A stretch of 64,000 bases of DNA from Maribacter sp. (lineage in GTDB: Bacteria > Bacteroidota > Bacteroidia > Flavobacteriales > Flavobacteriaceae), in assembly GCA_024643345.1 (NCBI GenBank), contig JAHENB010000066.1, forward strand, positions 1-64,000, in the 5' to 3' direction. Shown in pieces: positions 33,339 to 41,809 of the stretch (the first letter of the stretch is position 1; each line of letters opens with the position of its first letter). Both the position numbers and the translations under genes were made by a program. The notes below the pieces were generated by a model. The model made no database searches and had not been told where the DNA came from. It was given only the letters and a program-made list of their open reading frames with translations.

Positions 33339-36182
33339 TTAATATATAAATTGAAATTCCGGCAAGTTCAGGGTAGACCAAAAAAGGTCTTGTAAGGCTT
33401 CCTTGTCGGGGGCGGTACCCAACGCTTTTAGCATAATATCTCCTTCCTTGGCCGTGGGCCTTCTGCCCAATGCGCTTTGGTAGAGGGCGGTTACTATTTT
33501 CTCCGTGTCCTTGCCATATCGTGTCGACCAAATCTCGGCCCCTTCTTCGAGGACCGAATTAAAGTAGTCCCCATTGGTCAGTTCCAGCGCCTGTAACAAG
33601 GTCGCCTGATCTTCCCTGGAGGTGGCGACATTTTCCCTGCTCGGCCTGCCCATGGCTTTCAGGAATGGATGTTGTTTGACCAAACTTGCCCTAGCAAAAA
33701 CCTGCCCCTGCCCCACAAAGGTATAGTTGACAGGCCTATCCCACTGCCCGGAACCATAATTGCGGACTTTTTCCCATTTTTCGTCGTTAAAACCAAGGGT
33801 TGTCCATTCCCCAGTTGGCACTTCAGCCGAACTTTTCCAATGATTGTCGGCACTGAATATCGCTTCCGTGCCATCGTCATAACGAACCTTCAATGCGAAT
33901 AAAATACCAGCCGGATTGGCAATACTTCCTTCATTGAACCCTGCAATGGCGAACAGGTTTTGGCCTTTAAGTAGCGACGATCCTAAAGCGATCTTCGCTA
34001 CCTTCCGCCAATCATCCCCCTTCGAAATCGGTTTGCCATTCAGGTATAGGGAATAGGAATGGTCAACGGAAATTAAGACTTTGGCCATGGCGATGGGCTT
34101 ATTTGGCAAGGTGATGATACCACGGAAATACCTTCGCCCCGGTTCGGGCAATACGTCGCGATCGAATCTTAATTCCCTATGCCAAATACGGTCGGTATTG
34201 AGCCCTTCGTGCAGTGGATCATAGGCGACCGCGTAATACATTGGTGCGATACATTGGCTCACCGCATCCGAAAATTGTTCCGCACTGAGCCGTCTAAGCA
34301 TAGGTCCTTTAAACACATAATCTGTTTTGATTTCCGATAGGTCTGCATAATGCACCGATGGCAGTTGATAGGCCTTAGAGGTCATGATCCGCTTGATCAA
34401 ATGTTTCAGATCGTAACCTGAATCGATAAAATCGGCCGCCAACCAATCCAATACTGCGGCATCCCAGGGGGCATGGTCCATTTCATCTACCGGTTCCACA
34501 AGGCCCCTGCCCATAAGGCGTTTCCAAATCCGATTGGTTATGGTACGGTACAACCTGCCATTTGCGGGTTTTATCATGGCTTCGGCCAAGCGCGATAGGC
34601 GTTCCTTGACGGTTGCCGCGTTGACCGACCCCAATTCCGGGTATAAAAAATTGACTTCGGCCATCTTGCCCAAAGGCTGGTCGCAGCGGTTGAGTTCAAG
34701 GAGGGAATCGGCAAAAATAGAGGCAAACCCATAGGACTGTTCCAAGGTGAGATTACTAACAAAACTATTGTGGCAGGAGGCGCATTTTACATTGATTCCC
34801 ATAAGCGATTGACCGATGTTTTGGGCCGCCTGCATTTCTGTTCGCTGACTCGAATTCACCACCCCTCGCCATTGGATACCTTTGATAAATCCCTCGGAGG
34901 CCTCAGTCGGATTGACCAGCTCGCCGATCATACGATCATATGGTTTGTTGCTTTGGAGCGATAGGTACAACCAATCGGTTATCTCCTTTCTGCCACCGGT
35001 AATAAACCCAGGCCCACTGTAGTCGTTACGCAATAGGTCGTTCCAAAAACTCAGCCAGTGTTGGGTATAGTTATGATCGTCGGCCAATAGGGTATCGATC
35101 AAGTGTTCCCGTTTTTCGGTATCCCCATCATTTTCAAATTGGGCGATGGCCTCGGGTTCGGGAAGGAGGCCGACAATATCTAAATAGGCACGCCTGATAA
35201 AAGTACGGTCGTCTACCGGTACGGGCCAGGGCATTTCGTTTTTCCTAAAATATATATCTATGAACTTGTCCAAGGGATGGCCTTCCCTGCTTTCGGTGGG
35301 CAGGGAGGGTTTGGAAAGCGCCAGTTCCGCTTCGGGAAATACCTTTAAGGGACGGTCCGACCAGTGGGCGCCCTTTTCGATCCAAAGGCGGATCAGCGCG
35401 ATTTCACCATCCTGTAATACTTTGCCCTTTTTAGGCATGACATCTTCATGGTCGGGAGAAAGGGATATGCGTTTGTAGAGCTCGCTTTGACCCGGTTGGC
35501 CCGGTACGATGATCGGGCCCGATTCCCCACCAGCGAAGACCCCGCGCTTGTTGTCCAGGACCAGCTCCCCTTTGCGTTTGTTCTCGGTGTGGCATTGATA
35601 GCAATTATGGGCAAAAATAGCCCTTACACCCAAATTCAATTCGTCTTGCTGGGTTTCGGATAGGGTATCCAGACCCCTGAATTGGGCCAACAGGGCCAAA
35701 GAGTTGCCGTCATCGGTGGCCATCCTATTGGCCGGTAACACACTGGTAAGAAAATCTTCCCCATGGGTAATGTTCGAACCCAGGTGTCCCGTAATGGTAA
35801 GCAATACCACCGTAACGATCAGTCCGATTCGATACGGGAGCGCGTTCGATACTTTTTTAATCAGCGAGCGGCGTAACAGCAGGGCCGTAATTCCCGAAAA
35901 AACAGCGGTGGCGATCCCTGCATTCTGATGGTCGAGGACCAGCGATCCCGTATAATCGTCATGGGTGCGGAGCAACCAACCCAGAAAGGCGGAAATGATG
36001 GCAAATAGGGCCCCCAGGTACACCATCCAATGTATACCTGCCTTAATGGCCTGCCGCCTGCCGCTTATGGTCAGTATTTCCATAAATAGGGCAACGACCA
36101 ACAAACCTATCGGAAAATGCACGGTCATCGGGTGCAAGCGTCCCAAAAATTGAAATAACCAGAGCCCTAGGTTGTCTTCCAT
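33339..36182 (-). CDS. Planctomycete-type cytochrome c, DUF1549 and DUF1553 protein
   Basis: Start at the ATG at 36182 gives 947 residues beginning MEDNLGLWLFQFLGRLHPMT. Four hydrophobic helices occupy residues 15-150 (DUF2231-like, with LHPMTVHFPIGLL). Next comes a planctomycete-type haem c site, HNCYQCHTENKRKGELVLDN (about 190), then DUF1549 (DRTFIRRAYLDIVGLLP) and DUF1553 (NRIWKRLMGRGLVEPVDEMD) with CASCHNS, a second CxxCH. An inserted beta-sandwich lies near residues 680-800. It is a membrane-anchored, double-haem electron-transfer protein. The DUF1501 partner follows 11 bp downstream. The 60-bp gap to the next gene upstream holds no evident promoter. Confidence 0.9.
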   Translation of the reverse strand: MEDNLGLWLFQFLGRLHPMTVHFPIGLLVVALFMEILTISGRRQAIKAGIHWMVYLGALFAIISAFLGWLLRTHDDYTGSLVLDHQNAGIATAVFSGITALLLRRSLIKKVSNALPYRIGLIVTVVLLTITGHLGSNITHGEDFLTSVLPANRMATDDGNSLALLAQFRGLDTLSETQQDELNLGVRAIFAHNCYQCHTENKRKGELVLDNKRGVFAGGESGPIIVPGQPGQSELYKRISLSPDHEDVMPKKGKVLQDGEIALIRLWIEKGAHWSDRPLKVFPEAELALSKPSLPTESREGHPLDKFIDIYFRKNEMPWPVPVDDRTFIRRAYLDIVGLLPEPEAIAQFENDGDTEKREHLIDTLLADDHNYTQHWLSFWNDLLRNDYSGPGFITGGRKEITDWLYLSLQSNKPYDRMIGELVNPTEASEGFIKGIQWRGVVNSSQRTEMQAAQNIGQSLMGINVKCASCHNSFVSNLTLEQSYGFASIFADSLLELNRCDQPLGKMAEVNFLYPELGSVNAATVKERLSRLAEAMIKPANGRLYRTITNRIWKRLMGRGLVEPVDEMDHAPWDAAVLDWLAADFIDSGYDLKHLIKRIMTSKAYQLPSVHYADLSEIKTDYVFKGPMLRRLSAEQFSDAVSQCIAPMYYAVAYDPLHEGLNTDRIWHRELRFDRDVLPEPGRRYFRGIITLPNKPIAMAKVLISVDHSYSLYLNGKPISKGDDWRKVAKIALGSSLLKGQNLFAIAGFNEGSIANPAGILFALKVRYDDGTEAIFSADNHWKSSAEVPTGEWTTLGFNDEKWEKVRNYGSGQWDRPVNYTFVGQGQVFARASLVKQHPFLKAMGRPSRENVATSREDQATLLQALELTNGDYFNSVLEEGAEIWSTRYGKDTEKIVTALYQSALGRRPTAKEGDIMLKALGTAPDKEALQDLFWSTLNLPEFQFIY

Positions 36183-36242
36183 ACCCCTAAAGTAATGATA
36201 TTTTTGTCGCAAAAACAGGCCAAGTCTTGAGTGTCGTTCGCA

Positions 36243-39200
36243 CTATGGCCTGACCGCACCGTTCCCCGTCCCCTGTCCTATTTTACCTTCCTGCTGTTCC
36301 TTGGTCTTCCCCTGCAACAACTTTGTACTGGTCTTCATATCGGCATATCTGGGATCCTGGATATAATCCTGCTTCTGCATTTTTACGACCTCGATGCTCA
36401 AAAAGCCGAATTCGCTCACCACCTTGCCATAAAAACGGTAAATACCCTTTCCCCTAAAAAAATACTGGGCCGCCACGGGCGGAAAGAGCACGGTATCGAA
36501 CACTTCTCCGTGCTGATCGACCAAAGTGGCAAAGTGCATGCGCTTTCCGTTGTGGGTACTGGTGTTCTTTACCGTGACCAAATAGCCATAAATATCGATG
36601 TGCCGGTTCAGATAGCGTTGCAGATCCCTGCTGCCATGGGGGTTTTTCGGGGGTTCCACCAAGAGTTCGAACGGACTGCACAAACTGAAGCCCAACAGCT
36701 CCAATTGGGTAAAGGCCATTTCCATGTCGGTGGTGTGCAGCCGCGGAATCGCAAAATCGCGCTGCCTTGGGGGAAAGAGTTTGGGATGGTCCAGTTTCAC
36801 ACTTTTTCCCAAAAACAAATGGGCCTTCCATAACAGTTCGTGCTTATTGGTCTGCGTAAACCGGAAAGCATCGATGCGGATCAGGATGCTTACTTGTTCT
36901 ATCGAGATCAACACCCTGTCGAGAAAGTCTTCCAAAGAAGTAAAACTTCCGTAGAGCAAGCGCTCTTTTATGATACGGTCGGCCACCCGCGCCTCCAGAT
37001 CCCTCAAATACCCAAATCCCAAATAGAGTTGTTTGCCATAGATACGGTTCCCCAAAAAACTGTTGTTGATGCAGGGCGCGTGCACGGTGGCCCCCAGCAT
37101 CCGGGCCTCGTGTATATAGAATTCGGAACGGTAAAACCCGCCCCCATTGTTGAGCACGGCCACCATATATTCCAAAGGAAAGTACGCCCTTAAAAACAGC
37201 GTTTGGTAACTTTCAACAGCATAGGAAGCGGAGTGTCCCTTGGCGAAGGCGTAACCGGCAAAACTGGCCACTTGATTCCATATTTCATTGATCAATACCT
37301 CTGTGTAGCCTTTTTTGCGGCAGTTGTCGACAAATTTGTCCTTCACTTTCTGGAATTCTTCCCGGGAACGGAACTTCCCGCTCATCCCGCGCCGCAATAC
37401 ATCGGCCTCGCCCAGATCGAGCCCCGCAAAATAATGGGCCACCTTGATCACGTCTTCCTGATAGACCATCACGCCATAGGTCTCGGGCATAATTTCGAGC
37501 ATTACCGGATGTGCTTTTTCGGCCGCCCTGCCCTGATCCCGATGCCGCAAAATATACTCCCGCATCATACCGCTCTTTGCCACACCGGGGCGGATGATCG
37601 AACTGGCCGCTACCAGCCCCAGATAGTTGTCGACCTCCAATTTTTTGAGCAACATGCGCATGGCGGGCGATTCTACATAAAAGCAGCCCATGCATTGCGC
37701 GGTTTTGATCAAATCGTTGATCTTGGGGTCTTTCTTGAATTTTTTGATGTCATGGATGTCGATGTCCCCTACTTTTTCGGGCTGGTTCTGGGCCACGATT
37801 TCCATGGCCTCCTTGATCTTGGCCAGTCCGCGTTGGGCCAGGATATCGAACTTGTAGAGGCCCACATCTTCGGCAATGACCATATCGAACTGGGTGGTGG
37901 GGAATCCCTTGGGCGGCATATGGGTGGCCGAGAACCAGTGTACCGGTTTTTCGGTGATCAGGATACCGCCCGCATGGATACTCAGGTAATTGGGCATGCC
38001 CTGCAACAGTTCAGTATATTTGATGACAAGGGCAGCGACCCCATCCAATGGGGATCCTTGGTGGCTTCCATCACAGAGCACATCGATCTCTTCCTTGGGC
38101 AGGCCAAAAACCTTTCCGAGCTCGCGCACCATGCCCCGCCATTGAAAAGTGACATAGGTACCCAAAAGGGCGACATGGGAAAAACGGTCAAAAATATATT
38201 GGGTGATTTCCTCCCGATCCTTCCATGAGAAATCAATGTCGAAATCGGGCGGGTTCACGCGGTACAAATTGATGAACCGCTCGAAGTACAGATCCAGTTC
38301 AATGGGGTCTACGTCGGTAATGCGCAACAGGTAGGCCACGATACTGTTGGCCCCACTACCACGCCCCACATAGAAAAACCCCTTTTTCCGCGCATGGGAA
38401 ACGATATCCCAATTGATGAGGAAATAGGAGACGAAGTCCATCTTCTTGATGAGCTGCAGCTCTTTTTCCAAGCGCGCCGTAATGGCATCGCCCCCTTCGG
38501 CATAGCGATAGGGCAAGCCCTTCTGGCACAACTGCTCCAGTAATTCTTCGTCTGAAGCCCTTGTTCCGGTATAGGTCTGTAGGTTCTGTGGTCTGCGCCC
38601 CGCCGAAAAATCGAAATGGATGCTGCAGGCGTTCATCAACCGTTCGGTGTTTTCTAGGATAAAGGAAAAGTCGGAAAAGGCCGCTGCCAAATTCTGCACG
38701 GCGAACATTTTGTCTTCCTCACTGGCCTCTTCGGTCTTGGAGAGCTTGCTCAACAGTGTATTGTTGTCGATGGCGCGCAGCAATCGGTGCGCGTTGAAGT
38801 CGCGCCTGTTCCGGAAAGTCACGGGCTGTAAAACCACCAGTTTGTCTTTCAGGTCCTTCAATCTGGAAAACCGTAACCGTCGCAAATCGGCAATGGAAAC
38901 GCCGATGAATTCATGTTCCAAAAAAACCTTTTGATCGTTCAGCAACACTTTTTCAAAAGGATAGATAATATGGCAATGTTGAAAAATTGGGGCGGTGTCC
39001 GGTATTTTTTTTCCTTGATGGAGGTGCTCCGACAGAAAATCGTTGAGCTCAAGATAGCCCTCGTTGTTTTTGGCGATGCCCACAAAACAAGCTTCCACCC
39101 CGTTCCTGAAATCGATGCCGAGTATGGGCTTGATACCGAATTCGGGGGCCTTCCGTACAAAATTGAGACAGGCCGAAGTATTGTTGATATCGGTCAAGGC

Positions 39201-39299
39201 CAATTGGGTCACCTGGTGCCCTTGCGCCAGTTGCAGCAGGGCCAGTTCCGAAAAGGTGCCGTATCGAAGGCTGTAGTAGGTATGGCAGTTGAGGTACAT
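36243..39299 (-). CDS. Second DNA polymerase III alpha-like subunit (error-prone type)
   Basis: The 1018-residue C-family polymerase lacks the exonuclease domain of the main DnaE. The PHP domain at the start is degenerate: the usual HxH metal motif reads YLNCHTYYSLRYG and the TDH motif reads TDINNTSA, so PHP metal binding is probably lost. The polymerase core is intact (GRGSGANSIVAYLL, PPDFDIDFSWKDREE with the catalytic Asp pair, KSGMMREYILRHR). The length and the neighbouring Y-family polymerase match the DnaE2/ImuC-type translesion polymerase. The gene is same-strand with the Y-family gene, 167 bp apart. Confidence 0.85.
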   Translation of the reverse strand: MYLNCHTYYSLRYGTFSELALLQLAQGHQVTQLALTDINNTSACLNFVRKAPEFGIKPILGIDFRNGVEACFVGIAKNNEGYLELNDFLSEHLHQGKKIPDTAPIFQHCHIIYPFEKVLLNDQKVFLEHEFIGVSIADLRRLRFSRLKDLKDKLVVLQPVTFRNRRDFNAHRLLRAIDNNTLLSKLSKTEEASEEDKMFAVQNLAAAFSDFSFILENTERLMNACSIHFDFSAGRRPQNLQTYTGTRASDEELLEQLCQKGLPYRYAEGGDAITARLEKELQLIKKMDFVSYFLINWDIVSHARKKGFFYVGRGSGANSIVAYLLRITDVDPIELDLYFERFINLYRVNPPDFDIDFSWKDREEITQYIFDRFSHVALLGTYVTFQWRGMVRELGKVFGLPKEEIDVLCDGSHQGSPLDGVAALVIKYTELLQGMPNYLSIHAGGILITEKPVHWFSATHMPPKGFPTTQFDMVIAEDVGLYKFDILAQRGLAKIKEAMEIVAQNQPEKVGDIDIHDIKKFKKDPKINDLIKTAQCMGCFYVESPAMRMLLKKLEVDNYLGLVAASSIIRPGVAKSGMMREYILRHRDQGRAAEKAHPVMLEIMPETYGVMVYQEDVIKVAHYFAGLDLGEADVLRRGMSGKFRSREEFQKVKDKFVDNCRKKGYTEVLINEIWNQVASFAGYAFAKGHSASYAVESYQTLFLRAYFPLEYMVAVLNNGGGFYRSEFYIHEARMLGATVHAPCINNSFLGNRIYGKQLYLGFGYLRDLEARVADRIIKERLLYGSFTSLEDFLDRVLISIEQVSILIRIDAFRFTQTNKHELLWKAHLFLGKSVKLDHPKLFPPRQRDFAIPRLHTTDMEMAFTQLELLGFSLCSPFELLVEPPKNPHGSRDLQRYLNRHIDIYGYLVTVKNTSTHNGKRMHFATLVDQHGEVFDTVLFPPVAAQYFFRGKGIYRFYGKVVSEFGFLSIEVVKMQKQDYIQDPRYADMKTSTKLLQGKTKEQQEGKIGQGTGNGAVRP

Positions 39300-39466
39300 A
39301 TGTTACAAATCACAAATTCCAAATTTGGAATTCCTTTACACTTTAGATTTTGGGAGTTACCGTTTTAGGCAGTGATCTTACCAAAAAGCGGCAATCTCTT
39401 GCGAACAAATAGGTTCGGTCTTCCAGGTCATATCCTTTTTCTCTTTTCATATTTTTTGGAATTTCA

Positions 39467-40681
39467 TTATTGCTTCCGATGTGCCAACACCACCGGGGGC
39501 ATCCCGTTGAAGGGATTGTGCATTCTCCCAATGGTCCTGGCGCCCATGCCCGAGGCACGGATCACGCTTTTGTCGCCATAGCGTTTTCTGATGGTGTCCA
39601 TGGCGTTGTACAACGCCAATATTTCCTCCGTGTCGTCGAACAGATTGATCTGGTAATTGCCCGACACCAAATGACTGAACCTGATCCCCACCAAGCGCAC
39701 CAACAACCGCCTGTTGTAGAGGGTCTTGAAAAGCTCCAATATTTTGGGGATCAAGATATGGTCGGCACTGGTATACGGAATGTGCAACTGTTTGGAATAG
39801 GTGTTGAAATCGGAATAGCGGATTTTCACCATGATGCAGGCCGTGAGTTTTTCGCCCCGTCGCAATTGATAGGCCAAATTCTCGGTCATGGCGATCAAGA
39901 TGCCGCGGAGTTTTGCCACATCAATGGTATCCTTGTCAAAAGTGCGTTCGGTGGAAATCGATTTCCGTTCACAGAAAGGGATGACGGGCGTATTGTCCAT
40001 TCCGTTGGCCCGTTTCCAGATTACGGCACCATTGGCCCCCAGTACGCGCTGCATCACCTCCATGGGCATCTCTTGGATGGTACGCACTTGCCTAAGACCC
40101 AGATTGCGAAGGGTCTGGTAGGTCTTGTCGCCCACCATGGGGATTTTTTTGATCGACAGAGGCGCCAAGAAAGGTTTTTCGAGCCCATAATCGATCTTTA
40201 ACTGGTTGTTGGGCTTGGCCTCGTTGGTGGCCACCTTGGAGACCACCTTGTTCCCCGACAGGCCAAAAGATATGGGCAGGCCCGTCTCTCTAATGATGCG
40301 CTGTCGCAGCTCGGAGGCATATCTGTACGAACCGAAGAAACGATCCATTCCGGTGAGGTCGGCATAAAATTCATCGATGCTCGATTTCTCGAACAAGGGT
40401 ACCTGTTCTTTGATGATCTCGGTAACGATATCGGAGTGTTTGCTGTAGGTGCCGGCATTGCCGCGGATCACCACCGCTTCGGGGCACAATTCCCGCGCCA
40501 TTTTCATGGGCATGCCCGAGTGCACCCCAAAACCCCGGGTTTCATAACTACAGGCCGCCACCACCCCCCGATCGCTCGTGCCCCCCACCAATAAAGGCTT
40601 GTACATTAACCTGCTGTCTATGAGGCGCTCTACCGACACATAAAAAGTGTCGAGATCCAGATGTAAAATCGTCTTGTTCAT
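39467..40681 (-). CDS. Y-family translesion DNA polymerase (Pol IV-like)
   Basis: The 404-residue enzyme retains the Y-family active site: LHLDLDTFYVSVER (first Asp), YETRGFGVHSGMPM, and KSSIDEFYADLTGMDRFFG with the catalytic SxDE. The little-finger domain (about residues 240-350) follows, and the last 25 residues contain GARTIGRMHNPFNG. Unlike ImuB proteins, which lose the catalytic acids, this one looks active. It precedes the second DnaE-like polymerase, and together they form a putative translesion module. Upstream lie inverted and direct repeats that may bind a repressor (40683-40742). Confidence 0.9.
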   Translation of the reverse strand: MNKTILHLDLDTFYVSVERLIDSRLMYKPLLVGGTSDRGVVAACSYETRGFGVHSGMPMKMARELCPEAVVIRGNAGTYSKHSDIVTEIIKEQVPLFEKSSIDEFYADLTGMDRFFGSYRYASELRQRIIRETGLPISFGLSGNKVVSKVATNEAKPNNQLKIDYGLEKPFLAPLSIKKIPMVGDKTYQTLRNLGLRQVRTIQEMPMEVMQRVLGANGAVIWKRANGMDNTPVIPFCERKSISTERTFDKDTIDVAKLRGILIAMTENLAYQLRRGEKLTACIMVKIRYSDFNTYSKQLHIPYTSADHILIPKILELFKTLYNRRLLVRLVGIRFSHLVSGNYQINLFDDTEEILALYNAMDTIRKRYGDKSVIRASGMGARTIGRMHNPFNGMPPVVLAHRKQ

Positions 40682-40682
40682 C

Positions 40683-40742
40683 GCTATCGAAAAGGATAGC
40701 TAATTTATGGATTATTTCCTGTTTTTTGGATATATTCCATAA
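40683..40742 (-). promoter_or_regulatory. Repeat-rich control region before the Y-polymerase gene
   Basis: Immediately upstream of the start codon are gctatc (40683-40688) and gatagc (40695-40700), a 6-6-6 inverted repeat. Further out, ttatgga (40705-40711) and tccataa (40736-40742) form a second inverted repeat, and two related 11-mers, ggattatttcc (40709) and ggatatattcc (40728), start 19 bp apart. This is a plausible damage-response operator, but the binding protein is unknown. Confidence 0.4.
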
Positions 40743-40767
40743 ATATTATTTTACATCTATAAAAAGC

Positions 40768-40938
40768 CTAATCGAAGGCAAAGCCGGTATATAGCCTAAA
40801 AATAAAAGCATAGAGTGCCACAAAAAACAGCATAAAACTGAACCAGGCAAAGAGCTTGAAATAGTTCTTGATCAGGAAGTGTCCCAAATTTTTGAAACCC
40901 TCCAAATAAATTTCCTTAATAAGTAGTGTTGTCTTCAT
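40768..40938 (-). CDS. Tiny membrane protein, copy 1 (56 residues)
   Basis: From the ATG at 40938 the product is 56 residues (MKTTLLIKEIYLEGFKNLG, then one hydrophobic helix WFSFMLFFVALYAFIFRL, ending TGFAFD). Other in-frame ATGs at 40941 and 40956 are possible; 40938 was chosen by alignment to copy 2 at 41339, which differs at about 13 positions. An amphipathic N-terminal half and one transmembrane helix suggest a small inner-membrane protein. I recall similar 56-residue Flavobacteriia proteins filed as a DUF (possibly DUF6747), but am not certain. The function is unknown. An inverted repeat (aacccg ttc cgggtt, 40978-40992) lies upstream. Confidence 0.75.
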   Translation of the reverse strand: MKTTLLIKEIYLEGFKNLGHFLIKNYFKLFAWFSFMLFFVALYAFIFRLYTGFAFD

Positions 40939-41165
40939 CATCCTAATTTTTAGCATTATCTATTAGTAGAATTACAAAACCCGTTCCGGGTTCAGTGAAA
41001 ACGACAAATTTTAGTCGAACTGGCTTAAAAAGCGGCCAAAATGTGCGATTTTAGTCAAAATTTGAGGGTGTGATTTCATAACTTTCCACTTTGGATATAG
41101 GTGCCGTGGTTTACTAAAGCAGTGAAAAATATGGGTCGCATTCCGTTGAAGGCATTGGCTTGGCC

Positions 41166-41197
41166 AAAAAAAAACCTCCCCGAAAAAGGAAGGTTTC
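41166..41197 (-). terminator. Terminator after the 32-residue membrane protein
   Basis: On the minus strand aaacctt-cc pairs with gg-aggttt around a short A/T-rich loop (41172-41196) and runs into a T stretch (41174-41166). It closes the transcript of the small genes at 41219-41509. Confidence 0.65.
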
Positions 41198-41218
41198 TAA
41201 ACGGTATGCTGGGATTGA

Positions 41219-41317
41219 CTACACCAGTGCCTTGACCACCAAAAAGATCATGAACGATACAAAAAGGTAGCCCATGGCCAATACCAAATCGATAAAATTA
41301 TTTTTTCGCTTCATCAT
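41219..41317 (-). CDS. Very small membrane protein (32 residues)
   Basis: An ATG pair (41317, 41314) opens a 32-codon frame: MMKRKNNFIDLVLAMGYL followed by a hydrophobic stretch FVSFMIFLVVKALV and TAG. Basic N-terminus plus a single helix is typical of membrane microproteins. It lies 21 bp downstream of copy 2 of the 56-residue protein and 22 bp before a terminator, so it is likely cotranscribed with that gene. No family is recognised. Confidence 0.5.
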   Translation of the reverse strand: MMKRKNNFIDLVLAMGYLFVSFMIFLVVKALV

Positions 41318-41338
41318 TGCCGATTTCAAGGTTCGGAC

Positions 41339-41509
41339 CTAGTCAAAGGCAAAACCGGTTGAGACTCTAAAAATAAAAGCATAGAGCACTACCACGAACA
41401 TGATAAAACTAAACCAGGCGAAGGCCTTGAAATATTTTTTAACAATAAAATTTCCAAGATTTTTAAAGCCTTCCAGATAGATTTCTTTTATGAGTAAAAT
41501 TGTTTTCAT
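41339..41509 (-). CDS. Tiny membrane protein, copy 2 (56 residues)
   Basis: The 56-residue frame (ATG at 41509, TAG at 41341) reads MKTILLIKEIYLEGFKNLG, then WFSFIMFVVVLYAFIFRV and STGFAFD. It is a paralogue of the protein at 40768-40938 and differs mainly in the central basic patch and the helix. Conservation of both copies at the protein level, with DNA that has diverged at many third positions, argues that both are translated. The 32-residue gene follows. No recognisable gene lies in 41510-41765 upstream. Confidence 0.75.
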   Translation of the reverse strand: MKTILLIKEIYLEGFKNLGNFIVKKYFKAFAWFSFIMFVVVLYAFIFRVSTGFAFD

Positions 41510-41765
41510 AAGGGGACCGTTAAAGTTTATAGTGCAAAGAACCGACCCTGGTTTTGTTGCTGAAATAAAATTGGATAAAAAGCCTATTTCTCAGGTTGGA
41601 AGTAATGCCAAGGGGTAAAGCGCAACCATTTACCGACAAGGGAACACGACACAAAATGTCGATATCCGAAAACCCGACCGTTCGCCGATGAAGTCAATAA
41701 AAAGAGGCTCTCCAATCAAAAAACGTTGCTATATCGCCCGGCAAATTGAAATCTCGTTAACCGAA

Positions 41766-41773
41766 TAATTTTG
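41766..41773 (+). promoter_or_regulatory. -7 element of the DUF1080 gene at 41810
   Basis: TAATTTTG matches TAnnTTTG; a TTG at 41746-41748 is 17 bp upstream. The element overlaps a TTG start candidate (41771), so the ATG at 41810 was chosen. The rest of 41510-41809 shows nothing recognisable. Confidence 0.5.
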
Positions 41774-41809
41774 CCTATCTTTCTAATCCCATCCCAAAAT
41801 AGTGTTGAA

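Noticed and set aside
33328-33531. 68-codon upstream extension of the DUF1501 gene
   Set aside because: It overlaps the end of the cytochrome/DUF1553 gene and would hide the signal peptide at 33327.
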